Source of the DNA: Leptospira adleri
GTDB lineage: Bacteria; Spirochaetota; Leptospiria; Leptospirales; Leptospiraceae
Direction: 5' to 3'
DNA: 64,000 nucleotides
Assembly: GCF_002811985.1 (NCBI RefSeq)
Contig: NZ_NPDU01000002.1
Location: forward strand, 62,001-126,000
Part shown: positions 52,761 through 63,867 of the stretch, one piece after another
How positions within the stretch are numbered: position 1 is the first letter of the stretch
Layout of the letters: each line of letters opens with the position of its first letter
Notes under the pieces: generated by a model
The model's database searches: none
What the model was told of the DNA's origin: nothing
The model's input: the letters and a program-made list of their open reading frames with translations, nothing else
Position numbers and translations under genes: made by a program

Positions 52761-53225
52761 ATGTTATCTCAGGAAGATTTAGGAGAACTGAACGGCCCGT
52801 TGTCCATCAGTATCGCGACTCGAAACGCGGAACTCAGACCGCATTTCGCAAGAGGATTCGGAGTCCGTTTGAACGAAGATCAAACCCATTTGACGGTAAT
52901 GGTGCCGAAGGCAGTCGCAAAGGATTGTTTGGACGATATCGAAAACAACCGTTTGATTGCGACGACCGTAGCTCACATGTCTTCTTTTAAGACAAGACAG
53001 TTCAAAGGAACGGTAAAACGAATCGCAGATTGTTCCGAAGAAGACTACGAATTGATGAAGGGAATCCGGGATGCAGGTTCGGAAACGAGCAGACTGTTCT
53101 TCGGCTCCGACGCCGGCGTCGGTTGGGGAAAATATCGACTCAAACCGGGAATTGCGATCACTTTCGAACTTTCGGAACTCTTCGAACAATCCCCGGGAGC
53201 GAAAGCGGGAGAAAAATTAAAATGA
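52761..53225 (+). CDS. Pyridoxamine 5'-phosphate oxidase-like flavin-binding-type protein
   Basis: A 154-residue protein with the split-barrel fold of PPOX-type FMN/F420-binding proteins. It starts at ATG 52761 with AAGGAAGG just upstream. SISIATRNAELRPHFARGFGVRL and NNRLIATTVAHMSSFKTRQFKGTVKRI are typical barrel strands. Cofactor cannot be fixed from sequence. Its stop overlaps the next PPOX gene by four bases (ATGA). Confidence 0.75.
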   Translation: MLSQEDLGELNGPLSISIATRNAELRPHFARGFGVRLNEDQTHLTVMVPKAVAKDCLDDIENNRLIATTVAHMSSFKTRQFKGTVKRIADCSEEDYELMKGIRDAGSETSRLFFGSDAGVGWGKYRLKPGIAITFELSELFEQSPGAKAGEKLK

Positions 53226-53626
53226 TATTAGCAAAGATTCAATCCTGTCTGCAAGGAGTGGTTCCAAGCATCATGGTCACTTCTTCCAAAGACGGAATTC
53301 CGAACGCAACCATCGTAAGTCAGGTTTATCAAGTGGACGACTCTCACGTCGCAATCTCCAATCAATTTTTTGGAAAGACTCATAAGAATGTGGTGGAAAA
53401 TCGCCATGCCGTTCTTCAAGTTTTGAACCCGGAAAACTTGGAACCCTGGATCCTTGAAATCTATTATCAAAGAACGGAAACCGAAGGCGAATTGTTCGAA
53501 GCGATGGAAATGCAGTTGGAAGCCATTGCGTCGATGTCCGGAATGAGCGACGTATTCAAACTGAAAGCGGCCGATATTTTCGAAGTTCGTTCCGTAAGCA
53601 ATCTCGTCGAAGCGAAGGAGACCTAA
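53222..53626 (+). CDS. Second pyridoxamine 5'-phosphate oxidase-like protein
   Basis: A 134-residue PPOX-like split-barrel protein. VPSIMVTSSKDGIPNATIVS is the standard first barrel segment of the family, followed by HVAISNQFFGKTHKNV and a segment ENRHAVLQVLNPENL. The tail (EAIASMSGMSDVFKL) is helical. It overlaps the previous gene by four bases, and two bases separate it from the cyclase GTG. Two short PPOX proteins before a cyclase suggest a sensing or cofactor-related role; inference. Confidence 0.78.
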   Translation: MILAKIQSCLQGVVPSIMVTSSKDGIPNATIVSQVYQVDDSHVAISNQFFGKTHKNVVENRHAVLQVLNPENLEPWILEIYYQRTETEGELFEAMEMQLEAIASMSGMSDVFKLKAADIFEVRSVSNLVEAKET

Positions 53627-53628
53627 TC

Positions 53629-54900
53629 GTGCCGAACGATCAGGAGATCGAAGACTTTAAAAAACAATTCGTCGAAAATCAAAAAGGAATCGAAGAATTA
53701 AACCAGAAACTCCATCGAAAGACGAGAGAAGTCGAGATCATACAATCCATTTCGGCAGAAATTTTAAACACCCTCGATCTCGATCAAATCTTCGAAAGGA
53801 TTATGAAAGTGATGGACGAAGTATTTGGTTTCAAACACGCCCTGATTCTTCTTCTGCAAGAGGGAACGGAGATTCTAAAAGTCGTAGCCAGCCGAGGATA
53901 CGAAGAAGCCGGGATCGGAGCCAAGGTGGAATTCGGACAAGGGGTGATCGGGGTCGTAGCAAAGAGACAAAAAATCATGCGGATGGTCGGGATTTCGACT
54001 CAGATGCGTTATGCGGGACAGGTAGGTCAATCGATGGGAAAGGAAGAAAAAAGAATCGACCTCCCAGGTTTGAAAGACGCCAAAAGTCAGATCGCGATTC
54101 CGCTTCTTGTGAAAGAAAGACTGCTCGGAGTTTTCGCCGTTGAAAGCTCCGAGATGAACGCATTCAAATTGCTGGACGAAATGATTCTGAGCATCGTAGG
54201 AAATCAAATCGCCGTTGCAATCGAAAACGCGGCCGCCTATCACACGCAACAACAACTCTCCGAAGCCTACAGCCGTTTCGTTCCTAAGGAAACTCTCGCG
54301 CTCCTGAGTAAACGTTCGATCTTAGAGACTCAGCTCGCGGATCAAACGGAGGGATTGATGACGGTGATGTTTTCCGATATCAGGGGTTTTACGACGCTTT
54401 CCGAAAAGATGACTCCCAGCGAAAATTTCCGTTTTATCAACGACTACCTCGGAATGATCGCCCCCGTGATTCGAGAACACCACGGGTTTATCGATAAGTT
54501 TATCGGAGACGCGATAATGGCTATCTTTCCCAGCCGCGCCGAAGACGCGATCGAAGCCTCTTTGGATATGAGAAAAACGCTTCGGAAATTCAACGAGATC
54601 AGAAAAGACCGGAATCAAGAGGCGGTGGATATCGGAATCGGAATTCATACGGGTCATCTGATGCTCGGAATCATCGGTCATGAAAATCGAATGGAATGTA
54701 CGGTCATCGGAGACAGCGTAAATCTTGCTTCACGGATCGAAGGCCTTACGAAACAATTCGGATGTCCTATCGTCGCAAGCGAAGTGACGATCGCTTCTCT
54801 GCGAGATTCAGAGCGGTTTCCTCACGAATTTCTGGATGAAGTTACGGTAAAGGGAAAATCTCAAGCGGTCAAAATCTACAAGATCAAAACGGAAGACTGA
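53629..54900 (+). CDS. GAF-domain class III adenylate/guanylate cyclase
   Basis: A 423-residue cytoplasmic protein starting at GTG 53629. A coiled segment (about 1-40) precedes a GAF domain (about 40-200, with KHALILLL and QGVIGVVAKR), then a short linker and a class III cyclase domain (about 235-423). The metal aspartates are Asp250 (FSDIRGF) and Asp294 (KFIGDAIM); the conserved segment CTVIGDSVNLASRIEG is near the end. The Lys before IGD and the Thr in CTVIGD suit adenylate specificity, tentatively. Neither GAF ligand nor direction of control is known. Ends head-to-tail against guaA with no gap. Confidence 0.9.
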   Translation: MPNDQEIEDFKKQFVENQKGIEELNQKLHRKTREVEIIQSISAEILNTLDLDQIFERIMKVMDEVFGFKHALILLLQEGTEILKVVASRGYEEAGIGAKVEFGQGVIGVVAKRQKIMRMVGISTQMRYAGQVGQSMGKEEKRIDLPGLKDAKSQIAIPLLVKERLLGVFAVESSEMNAFKLLDEMILSIVGNQIAVAIENAAAYHTQQQLSEAYSRFVPKETLALLSKRSILETQLADQTEGLMTVMFSDIRGFTTLSEKMTPSENFRFINDYLGMIAPVIREHHGFIDKFIGDAIMAIFPSRAEDAIEASLDMRKTLRKFNEIRKDRNQEAVDIGIGIHTGHLMLGIIGHENRMECTVIGDSVNLASRIEGLTKQFGCPIVASEVTIASLRDSERFPHEFLDEVTVKGKSQAVKIYKIKTED

Positions 54901-56712
<1,812 letters not shown>

Positions 56713-56808
56713 TCCACCCCTCAGAGAACTTTGATAGAGACTCGGATTCAGGAAAAAGAATTTTCCTGGGGGAAAGATTGAAAAGTCTGGTCATGAAAGG
56801 AACAATCC

Positions 56809-57210
<402 letters not shown>

Positions 57211-57227
57211 CGGGATTTTAATTCACA

Positions 57228-57494
57228 ATGGATTCGATTACATTCTTAGGTTATATTGCTTCTCTTTTGACAACGGTTTCTTTTCTTCCTCAGTTGATCC
57301 GAATCGTTATGGGAGGAAGCACCAAAGACATTTCGAGAAACATGTATATTGTCTTTATCACGGGCGTTGTTTTTTGGTTTGTCTACGGATGTCTCAAAGA
57401 GGACTTTCCGATCATCCTCGCGAATATCTTTACTTTTATCTTCACTTCCATCATTCTTTATTTTAAATTAAAAAACGACGCAAAGGGAGAATGA
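57228..57494 (+). CDS. SemiSWEET sugar transporter
   Basis: An 88-residue protein with three membrane helices and the PQ-loop motif in TVSFLPQLIRI, followed by STKDISRNMYIVF and WFVYG. Bacterial SemiSWEETs form dimers and move sugars down a gradient; the Leptospira biflexa member has a crystal structure, so this family is well known in the genus. Substrate (mono- or disaccharide) is not set. It is 17 bases after queF, and an intrinsic terminator lies about 80 bases further on. Confidence 0.93.
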   Translation: MDSITFLGYIASLLTTVSFLPQLIRIVMGGSTKDISRNMYIVFITGVVFWFVYGCLKEDFPIILANIFTFIFTSIILYFKLKNDAKGE

Positions 57495-57932
57495 GGAAAT
57501 AATCAATCCTTTTTCAAGTTGCTTTGCCGTAGTTCCGACAAGAACGTTCGTTTTTTTTAAAAGGTTTCCGTAGGTCCTATAACGTTTCGGGCCTTTTTGC
57601 GCGGAATTACGTTTCATTTTGCATTAGAGAATATTACGGATTTCCCCCCTCCACCACCCTGCGGCACGATTCATAACGAGTGACGCATGGAGTTTATTAG
57701 GGCGGTGCGCGGGTTTTACGAAAAAAAGCAGCAACTACTACGGCTTCTCCGGTTTAGATGGCTTTAACCGTTTTCTTTTTCGATAATTCTTTTTCGGCAT
57801 TTTAGTATATTTAGTTTTACTAATATGTAATATCGAAGATTCAAAAAGCAGTTCCTCACAGGACTTTCCTATGAAAATCGGAAATATTTTCATTCTCATC
57901 TTACGCTGTTCCGATCGTAGATTTTAATATAC
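57495..57932. other. Spacer downstream of SemiSWEET
   Basis: A 438-base stretch between convergent genes. The first 100 bases hold the terminator at 57572-57598. Around 57640-57720 is a GC-rich part with CCCCCCTCCACCACCCTG and GGGCGGTGCGCGGG. The rest is AT-rich. No gene is supported. The GC-rich part may be a remnant of a dispersed intergenic repeat; a second, similar spacer is at 39423-39884. Confidence 0.4.
57572..57598 (+). terminator. Intrinsic terminator after queF-SemiSWEET
   Basis: Stem AGGTCC (57572-57577) and GGGCCT (57589-57594), paired with one G-T wobble, with an 11-base loop and a run of T after the stem (to 57598). It lies 78 bases after the SemiSWEET stop and would end the queF-SemiSWEET transcript. 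Confidence 0.55.
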
Positions 57933-60122
57933 TCATTCCATTCTTCGAACGATGTGATCGGCCGCATCGGATATAAAAATGTTCACCCCGTCCGAAGTGA
58001 TTCCATAAGGAATCCCGAAGGAGGCCGCCGTTGTCGCGCTTGACGGACAAGGCGCCGCGTAATGAACCCCGGAACTTGTTCCTGATTTTCCGGCACAACC
58101 CGAAATGGTGCTCGTTGGATGAGGAGAGGTGAGACTGATAGTTCGAATCAATCCACTTCCAGCATCGGTAAAATAAAGTTTGGATCCGTCCGAAATCAAA
58201 GAAGTAGGTCCCGAGAATGCAGCTCCTGTTCCTACCGCCGAGTCGTAAGAACCGGTATTTCCTCCTGCTAAGACCGAAAGAGTCGACAGAGATAAATCCA
58301 GCTTTACGATCGCATCTGCATCCGTGCTTGCGATAAAAAGAGAATTCCCTTGTAAGTATAACCCTTTCGGCGAATTCAATGGAGTCGCCATAGCCGGACC
58401 GCTCCCAATCCCGGCAACGCCCGTTCCCGCGATCGTATTCACCGTCCCTGCCCTCTGATCGATCATTCTGATTTTATGATTTCCCGTATCGGAAACATAA
58501 ATTTTCACCCCATCCACCGAAAGATGATTCGGTTTATTCAGCTTCGCGCTTCCAAGCAAACCGTCTACAGTTCCGAACGCATTGGGTGGAACGATATCAT
58601 AGGTTGTCCCGGTTCCTAAATCGTATTTTACGATGTTAGAAGAATTCTCACCACAAGCGTAAACAAAAACGCCGTCGGTCGCGACTCCCTTTACGTTACT
58701 AAAATTAAAAAGATCCGATACAATTCTTGTGCTTATCTCGATTGCCCTGACTCTATCGTTTAGAGTATCTGCGACAAAAATTCTTTTTCCATCCGTCGCA
58801 ATTTGCCCCGGAGTATTGAAAGTCGCAGCGTTTCCGATTCCATTCGAATAACCGTTAATACCAACCTTACCCGTAAAGATTAAATTGGTAAAGGGCGGAA
58901 GTACTTCCATATTTCCCGTTAGAAAAGAAAGATCGGAGAGAATCGAATTTCCACCGGATATCGGGCCGCTCGTTCCATTCTGACAATGAACCCGAATGTC
59001 GGTTATATGAGAACTTACGATCGATCCATACATCATCGCCACTTTACAAAATTGCCCGAAAGGATTGGAAGTGACCGTTAAGTTGAACGTTTCAGAAGCA
59101 ATCAAACCCGTCGGCATTGTAAAATTTCCATCGGCAGTAACGGTAAACGTATCGGAGTTTACTAAATTTTTCAACGTGACACTCCCGGATAAACCGGTCA
59201 CGGTTCCACCAACGCTGTATTGATTCACGCACGTTATGGAAGGAGTGGAAACGTTTGCACCGGCTATGACGCCTGCTCCGGAAGTAATACTACAAAGTTG
59301 CTTAGGACTACTCGGTTGATTCGAAACGCTGATTGAATAAGCTCCTCCGTCCGCAACCGCGGTTGGAAACACGAAACTTGTTCCCGACGGCGAAATTTCA
59401 TCACCGCCGTTGTTCTTCAATTTGAATCCGGACCCGGATAGACCTGAGATTGTACCACTTACGGTATAAGAGTTTGTAGAACAGGTAACAAGGACATTCG
59501 TAATATTCGACGAGGTTACGGTACCGCTTGAGTTAGAAACCGAACAAACCTGAGCCGGAGTAGAGGGATTTGCGGAAACCGAAACTGCATAACTTCCTCC
59601 GCTCGCTACCAAAGTTGAAAACGTAAAGGAAGATCCCGTCACGCTAAGGGAATCGGCTCCGTTGTTTAACAAAATCAAACCGCTTCCGGATAAACCGACG
59701 ATACTTCCGCTCACCGTGTAAGCTGTAGAAGAACAAACGACACGGATATCGGAAATGTCTCTCGAAGCAATCAAACCAGACGCGTTAGTAACGGAACATA
59801 TCTGATTCGGTGATACCGGGTTCGAAACTACCGTAACAAGATACGTCTTTTGATTTTCGAGTTGGCTTTTAAATTCAAATACGCCGTTCGAAGAAACGTT
59901 TACAGTCTCATCCCCATTCAGTTGTAATATTAAAGCCGTGCCCGTAAGTCCGGACACTGTTCCCGAAATTTTAAACGGACCGGACCCGCCAACTACGGAA
60001 GTGAGCGGAAAACCAAAAATTCCCTTAAACGAAAAATCCGAATCATTTCGATTTCCCAAACAGCCGAAGAAAAACAGAAAGTAAAAAGCTAAATAGAAAG
60101 GAACGATTCCAAAAATTTTCAT
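57933..60122 (-). CDS. Lipoprotein with four tandem repeats and an NHL propeller
   Basis: A 729-residue lipoprotein with a lipobox at FFFGC (Cys21). Residues about 50-383 are four tandem repeats of about 82-85 residues, each beginning (Y/F)-x-(V/I)-SG(T/S)-(V/I)-x-GL(S/T)G and holding two cysteines about 20 residues apart (ICSV/VCSV/LCSI, then VVC/VTC/ITC). The two are probably disulfide-bonded on the surface. Residues 400-729 carry about six NHL-type repeats (for example IATDGKRIFVADTLNDRVR, ISDAADHIVRR), which make a beta-propeller. Ligand is unknown. Tandem repeats may vary in number between strains. It follows an AraC gene, and an inverted repeat sits upstream of its start. Confidence 0.88.
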   Translation of the reverse strand: MKIFGIVPFYLAFYFLFFFGCLGNRNDSDFSFKGIFGFPLTSVVGGSGPFKISGTVSGLTGTALILQLNGDETVNVSSNGVFEFKSQLENQKTYLVTVVSNPVSPNQICSVTNASGLIASRDISDIRVVCSSTAYTVSGSIVGLSGSGLILLNNGADSLSVTGSSFTFSTLVASGGSYAVSVSANPSTPAQVCSVSNSSGTVTSSNITNVLVTCSTNSYTVSGTISGLSGSGFKLKNNGGDEISPSGTSFVFPTAVADGGAYSISVSNQPSSPKQLCSITSGAGVIAGANVSTPSITCVNQYSVGGTVTGLSGSVTLKNLVNSDTFTVTADGNFTMPTGLIASETFNLTVTSNPFGQFCKVAMMYGSIVSSHITDIRVHCQNGTSGPISGGNSILSDLSFLTGNMEVLPPFTNLIFTGKVGINGYSNGIGNAATFNTPGQIATDGKRIFVADTLNDRVRAIEISTRIVSDLFNFSNVKGVATDGVFVYACGENSSNIVKYDLGTGTTYDIVPPNAFGTVDGLLGSAKLNKPNHLSVDGVKIYVSDTGNHKIRMIDQRAGTVNTIAGTGVAGIGSGPAMATPLNSPKGLYLQGNSLFIASTDADAIVKLDLSLSTLSVLAGGNTGSYDSAVGTGAAFSGPTSLISDGSKLYFTDAGSGLIRTISLTSPHPTSTISGCAGKSGTSSGVHYAAPCPSSATTAASFGIPYGITSDGVNIFISDAADHIVRRME

Positions 60123-60212
60123 ACGTTTTCTCCCGGGTATCCTTGCTTCAAACGACTTGCTAGGTTTGAAGTCAGGATACTCTACTGAAAAAAAAGCTTC
60201 TTTGGAATTACT

Positions 60213-60242
60213 CTTATAAAGCCAAAATCGCTACTTTATAAG
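60213..60242. repeat. Inverted repeat upstream of the repeat lipoprotein gene
   Basis: CTTATAAAG at 60213-60221 and CTTTATAAG at 60234-60242 form perfect nine-base arms around a 12-base centre, 91 bases before the lipoprotein start (minus strand) and between that gene and the araC gene. The long centre gives one to one-and-a-half helical turns between half-site centres, which suits a dimeric regulator. See the related repeat at 62812-62834. Confidence 0.45.
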
Positions 60243-60284
60243 ATCCTAATCTGTTCTCGGAAACTCCGCCATTTCAAATTGAAA

Positions 60285-61370
60285 TCAATTGACGCTATTC
60301 TGTTTTCGAAAATAGCTGGGCGCAACCCCCGCTTCCCTTTTGAAAGTAGCGTTAAAAACCGAAAGAGAATTAAAACCGCTTTCAAAGGCGATTGTAAGAA
60401 TCGTTTTTTGTCTCGCGTTCAGTAGAAGTTTTTTAGCTTCTTCAATGCGATAACCGTTCACAAAAGAATTAAAATTCGTGTTCAGATGCTGATTTAAGAG
60501 TTCGGAGAGTTGATGAGCGGATATTTCCAATCTATCGGCCATCGATTTTAAATTCAGATTCGGATCCAAGTAAACCTTCTCCACTTCCATAATGGAGGCA
60601 ATCCTTTCCTTCAAAACCTTTGTGTCCAGCCGGCCGAGCGTGCTCTTTTCATATTGAAGACGGATCATCGTCTCCGACAGCAGATTGAAAGTGATAGGAT
60701 AGATCTGGCTTACAAAAAAAGTATAAACCACGATAAAAGAAAAGAAGAACAGGAGCGCTTGATACAACTCCAAAAAATGACCTTGAAAATTAAGCAGGAA
60801 CCGAGTTCCCATAAAAATACTGATAAACGTGGAAAAGAGCGCCATGAGAAAAATCGCAAAGATATGAAACGGCCAACGGATTCTTAAAAAATTTCCATTG
60901 AATATCTTATAAAAATTTCGGGCAAGAACGAGCAGATAAAAACACGGAATAAAGGAGACTGTATAATAAAGAGGCTGATACCGGCTTTTAAAATCAGGAT
61001 TTAGATCCCGAAAGGTAGGATTGGTTAACGAAATGAAGACAGTATCACAGAGATAATAAATCAAAAAAACAAACGAAGGCAGAAGATGGACGAGAATTCT
61101 ACGATCAGAGAATCTCTTACCGATCAACATATTAAAATAAATAAAAAGCGAAGGACCGATCAGAATGATAAAGAAAATTTCAAGCGCATAAAAGTGAGAA
61201 TACTCAGGCCAGTAACGATTAAGGATAAGATATCCTTTGATTAAAAAGATTCCCATCGACATAAAGATTCCGAATAATATCCAATTCCTCGCAGCAAATC
61301 CCTTCAGGATTTGCACGAACGCGAGCATAAATGAAAGAAGAGATCCGAATAAATAAAAAGTATTTAACAT
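60285..61370 (-). CDS. Membrane-anchored AraC-family regulator
   Basis: A 361-residue regulator with about seven membrane helices (residues 1-240) and a cytoplasmic AraC-type helix-turn-helix pair at the C-terminus (SMADRLEISAHQLSELLN and the second motif ILTIAFESGFNSLSVFNATFKREAG). I use the ATG at 61370; an in-frame TTG at 61421 would add 17 residues without a ribosome site. In such proteins the membrane part senses an unknown signal. It is tandem with a second one at 61531 and lies upstream of the lipoprotein gene on the same strand. Confidence 0.85.
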   Translation of the reverse strand: MLNTFYLFGSLLSFMLAFVQILKGFAARNWILFGIFMSMGIFLIKGYLILNRYWPEYSHFYALEIFFIILIGPSLFIYFNMLIGKRFSDRRILVHLLPSFVFLIYYLCDTVFISLTNPTFRDLNPDFKSRYQPLYYTVSFIPCFYLLVLARNFYKIFNGNFLRIRWPFHIFAIFLMALFSTFISIFMGTRFLLNFQGHFLELYQALLFFFSFIVVYTFFVSQIYPITFNLLSETMIRLQYEKSTLGRLDTKVLKERIASIMEVEKVYLDPNLNLKSMADRLEISAHQLSELLNQHLNTNFNSFVNGYRIEEAKKLLLNARQKTILTIAFESGFNSLSVFNATFKREAGVAPSYFRKQNSVN

Positions 61371-61530
61371 CTCACAATCTCGGAAACAATGAAATAAGAA
61401 TTCTATATAGCTATTTTTCAATAGACGATGATTCCGTTAAAACAACTGATAAAAATCGATCGTTTCCTCAATTTCAAAGAGGAAGCGGAATTTTTAAGAA
61501 AGGTCCATTCCGGTTTCCGCAAGAAACCCT

Positions 61531-62688
61531 CTAATTCAGATTAAAATTCTCTAAAGCCGAGGATGTCATATCGAGTCGACTTCCAAAGCGATCTTCTCTG
61601 AACTGTTTCGGAGTGAGACCCGTTTCCGTAAAAAAAGCTCTGTGAAAGGAGGAGGTTGAATTAAATCCGACGGCCATTCCGATTGATAAAACCGTTCTTT
61701 CGGGTTCTTCCAAAAGCATACGTTTCGCCTCTTGTACTCGATAGGAATTAACAAAACGGTTGAAGCTCAGTCCTAAATATTCGTTGATAAAGGCGGAAAG
61801 ATGATGCACTGAAATTCCGATTTCTTCAGCAAGGGCGGGAAGCCTCAAATCCTCGTCTAAGTAAACCTTGTCCTCTTCAAAAAGGATTTTTAATTTTTGA
61901 TCGACCGCGGGAAGATTTAGATTGTTAAGAAGATTGTATTTCATCTGCGATTTCCGATTTGGATAAGGAGCTCCTTTGATTTTCAATTCTTCGGAAACGA
62001 GATCGGAATGGTTTCCGAATTCTTCCGCGCGAACGAAATTTCTTTTTTCCAGAGGAAGAATTTCGTGAAGAACGATCGGTGAGATCAGAACAAAGTATTC
62101 GTCAAGGATAGTCAAAGTCAGATTTCCCGCAAAGCCTTGCAGTTGTTTGATCGCTTCGAAAGCCTCTACGATTAAGATCACCGTAAGAAAGGGAAGTAGA
62201 TTCAGAGTTTCCCTCCGAGTCTTTCTAAAACGAAAGAGAATATCGATAAAGATAAGAATGTAATAGATACAGATTAGGAAGGAAACCGTTGAGATCAAAT
62301 TCGGAAGATCCTTCTTTGCGAAAATTTTCCAAACCGCAAATACAAAGGCGGAAGCGAAAACCGTCTGAACTCCGATCCTGAGCGGATCCATTAGAGTCCA
62401 TTTCGAAAAAAGGCCGCTCTCATCCTTGAGAGATCTCAACTTTCTTTGGAAATGAAAGAAAACGAGCGCGGCCAGAATCGACGAATATACAAAGAAGAAT
62501 TCCAAGATCGAACAATAAGGTCCGCTTTCTGCCGTACAACTGCTTTCGGAATAAGACCAAAGAATCGCTCCCAAGGAAATAAAAAGAAGAGCTCGATAAA
62601 ATTCCAATTCATAACACGCTTTCCTGAAGCGCAATAATCCTATAAAAATGTAAAGCAGAGCCGATATGGTTAAGAAGCGATAATCCAT
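61531..62688 (-). CDS. Second membrane-anchored AraC-family regulator
   Basis: A 385-residue protein with about seven membrane helices in residues 1-215 and an AraC-type double helix-turn-helix at the C-terminus (LAEEIGISVHHLSAFINEYLGL; second motif SIGMAVGFNSTSSFHRAFFTETG). The linker (about 220-285) has no clear domain. It is 160 bases from the first AraC gene and has a TATAAGG inverted repeat about 125 bases upstream. Two such regulators in a row probably arose by duplication, then diverged. Confidence 0.87.
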   Translation of the reverse strand: MDYRFLTISALLYIFIGLLRFRKACYELEFYRALLFISLGAILWSYSESSCTAESGPYCSILEFFFVYSSILAALVFFHFQRKLRSLKDESGLFSKWTLMDPLRIGVQTVFASAFVFAVWKIFAKKDLPNLISTVSFLICIYYILIFIDILFRFRKTRRETLNLLPFLTVILIVEAFEAIKQLQGFAGNLTLTILDEYFVLISPIVLHEILPLEKRNFVRAEEFGNHSDLVSEELKIKGAPYPNRKSQMKYNLLNNLNLPAVDQKLKILFEEDKVYLDEDLRLPALAEEIGISVHHLSAFINEYLGLSFNRFVNSYRVQEAKRMLLEEPERTVLSIGMAVGFNSTSSFHRAFFTETGLTPKQFREDRFGSRLDMTSSALENFNLN

Positions 62689-62811
62689 AATTCCCCTTTC
62701 AATAAAAAATCACCTAAGTATAATTCCGAGAAGGGAAAGATTCCCCCGAAATGATAAATTCGGAGGAAAATATTCCGAGGAAACTGCTCTAATTTTTTTT
62801 ATTTCAAAGGT

Positions 62812-62834
62812 TATAAGGAGTTATCCGCCTTATA
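62812..62834. repeat. Inverted repeat upstream of the AraC gene at 61531-62688
   Basis: TATAAGG at 62812-62818 and CCTTATA at 62828-62834, perfect seven-base arms around nine bases. It lies 124 bases before the regulator start. The half-site shares CTTATA with the repeat at 60213-60242, which is at the other end of the two-regulator block. Confidence 0.4.
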
Positions 62835-62891
62835 GCTCGACATACGATTTCGGAAAGGGTTTGGGATAAACTGGATGAGGGAAGAGAGAAC

Positions 62892-62922
62892 CCCCGACTT
62901 CGCTTAACAAAGAAAGCCGGGG
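62892..62922. terminator. GC-rich hairpin next to the LipL45-like gene end
   Basis: Arms CCCCGACTT (62892-62900) and AAGCCGGGG (62914-62922), with one wobble in the transcript and a 13-base loop. The stem lies 16 bases after the minus-strand stop of the LipL45-like gene at 62938. No long T-run follows on either strand, so it would be a weak or factor-dependent terminator; its place fits the end of that gene. Confidence 0.4.
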
Positions 62923-62937
62923 ATTTAAAGAAATATC

Positions 62938-63867
62938 TTATTGAGGTTTGACTTGGTCTTTGAGAGATTTTCTGGAATTTTCCAAGGCTTCTTTGTCTTT
63001 ATCAATGCCGGACTTTATGTTCTTTTTTTCTTCGTCCGCGGCATTCTTAATGGCTTCTTTTTCGGCCTTTCCGGATTCCTTCACTTCGTCGATCATTCTT
63101 TTATTTTCTTCTTTTGTAGAATTGATCAACTCTTGGTTTCTCTGTTTTTGTTCTTCCAGACCTTGAAGGATTCTTTCTTTATTCTCCTTAAAATCTTTTA
63201 GAATTTCTTCGATCCGCTTTCTTTGTTCTTCCGTTACGGATTGAACGGTCGCTGCGTCTTCTTGAAGTTCCTTGAGTTCATCCTCGGATAACTTTTCTTC
63301 CTTCTGATTTTTACCGTCTGAAGTAACTTTTTCTCCGGCGTCGGCTACGTTGGTTTGATCCGGATTATCATTATCCACGACTTCCACGGAACCGTCGGAC
63401 ACGAGCGTCTCCGATTTGTTTCCTTCGACTTCTACTTGGAAATCGGTTCCACGAACGGCCGCGGTGACGGTAGGTGTGCTTACCTTGAAGCCGGAAGATT
63501 TGTCCAACTTGGTTCCAACTTTGGAAAAGATCTTTCCTTTGTTGAGGCTTAAGTCCGCGTAAATTTCCGCGTTTTTAGAATCCACAAAAATCTTGTTGAG
63601 AGTAAGAATCGTGTTTTCCTTTACTCTTACGATCACTCCGTCCATCAATTGCACGTCTGCGTAGGAAGCCTTTCCAGTTTCGATCTTATCTTCCGGAAGA
63701 ATGAATTCAGAAACCCCTACTTTCTTTTCCTTCCCCGCTTTATCCGTAAGTTTCACGGAACCTTTGATAAAAGTAAAAACACCGCCCTGAAGATCTTCTT
63801 TTTTGGATTTACTACAGTCGATTGCGAATAAGACGATCAAAGCCAGGCATAAACCTTTTTGAATCAT
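62938..63867 (-). CDS. LipL45-like FecR-domain lipoprotein
   Basis: A 309-residue lipoprotein with a signal peptide ending at FAIDC (Cys18). A FecR-type domain (about 27-160; TPTVTAAVRGTDFQVEVEG) is followed by a long charged coiled-coil tail (about 190-305, rich in Lys, Glu and Asn; EEQKQRNQELINSTKEEN and repeats). LipL45 of Leptospira has this architecture, a FecR-like domain and a C-terminal helix from which P31(LipL45) is processed. The match is family-level; I do not claim it is LipL45 itself. The ribosome site GGGAGAACC is before the ATG. It is the rightmost complete gene. Confidence 0.87.
   Translation of the reverse strand: MIQKGLCLALIVLFAIDCSKSKKEDLQGGVFTFIKGSVKLTDKAGKEKKVGVSEFILPEDKIETGKASYADVQLMDGVIVRVKENTILTLNKIFVDSKNAEIYADLSLNKGKIFSKVGTKLDKSSGFKVSTPTVTAAVRGTDFQVEVEGNKSETLVSDGSVEVVDNDNPDQTNVADAGEKVTSDGKNQKEEKLSEDELKELQEDAATVQSVTEEQRKRIEEILKDFKENKERILQGLEEQKQRNQELINSTKEENKRMIDEVKESGKAEKEAIKNAADEEKKNIKSGIDKDKEALENSRKSLKDQVKPQ

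Noticed and set aside
56713..56808. A preQ1 riboswitch before queF
   Set aside because: The 96-base divergent spacer lacks the conserved preQ1-I hairpin and A-rich tail; only an ordinary ribosome site is visible.
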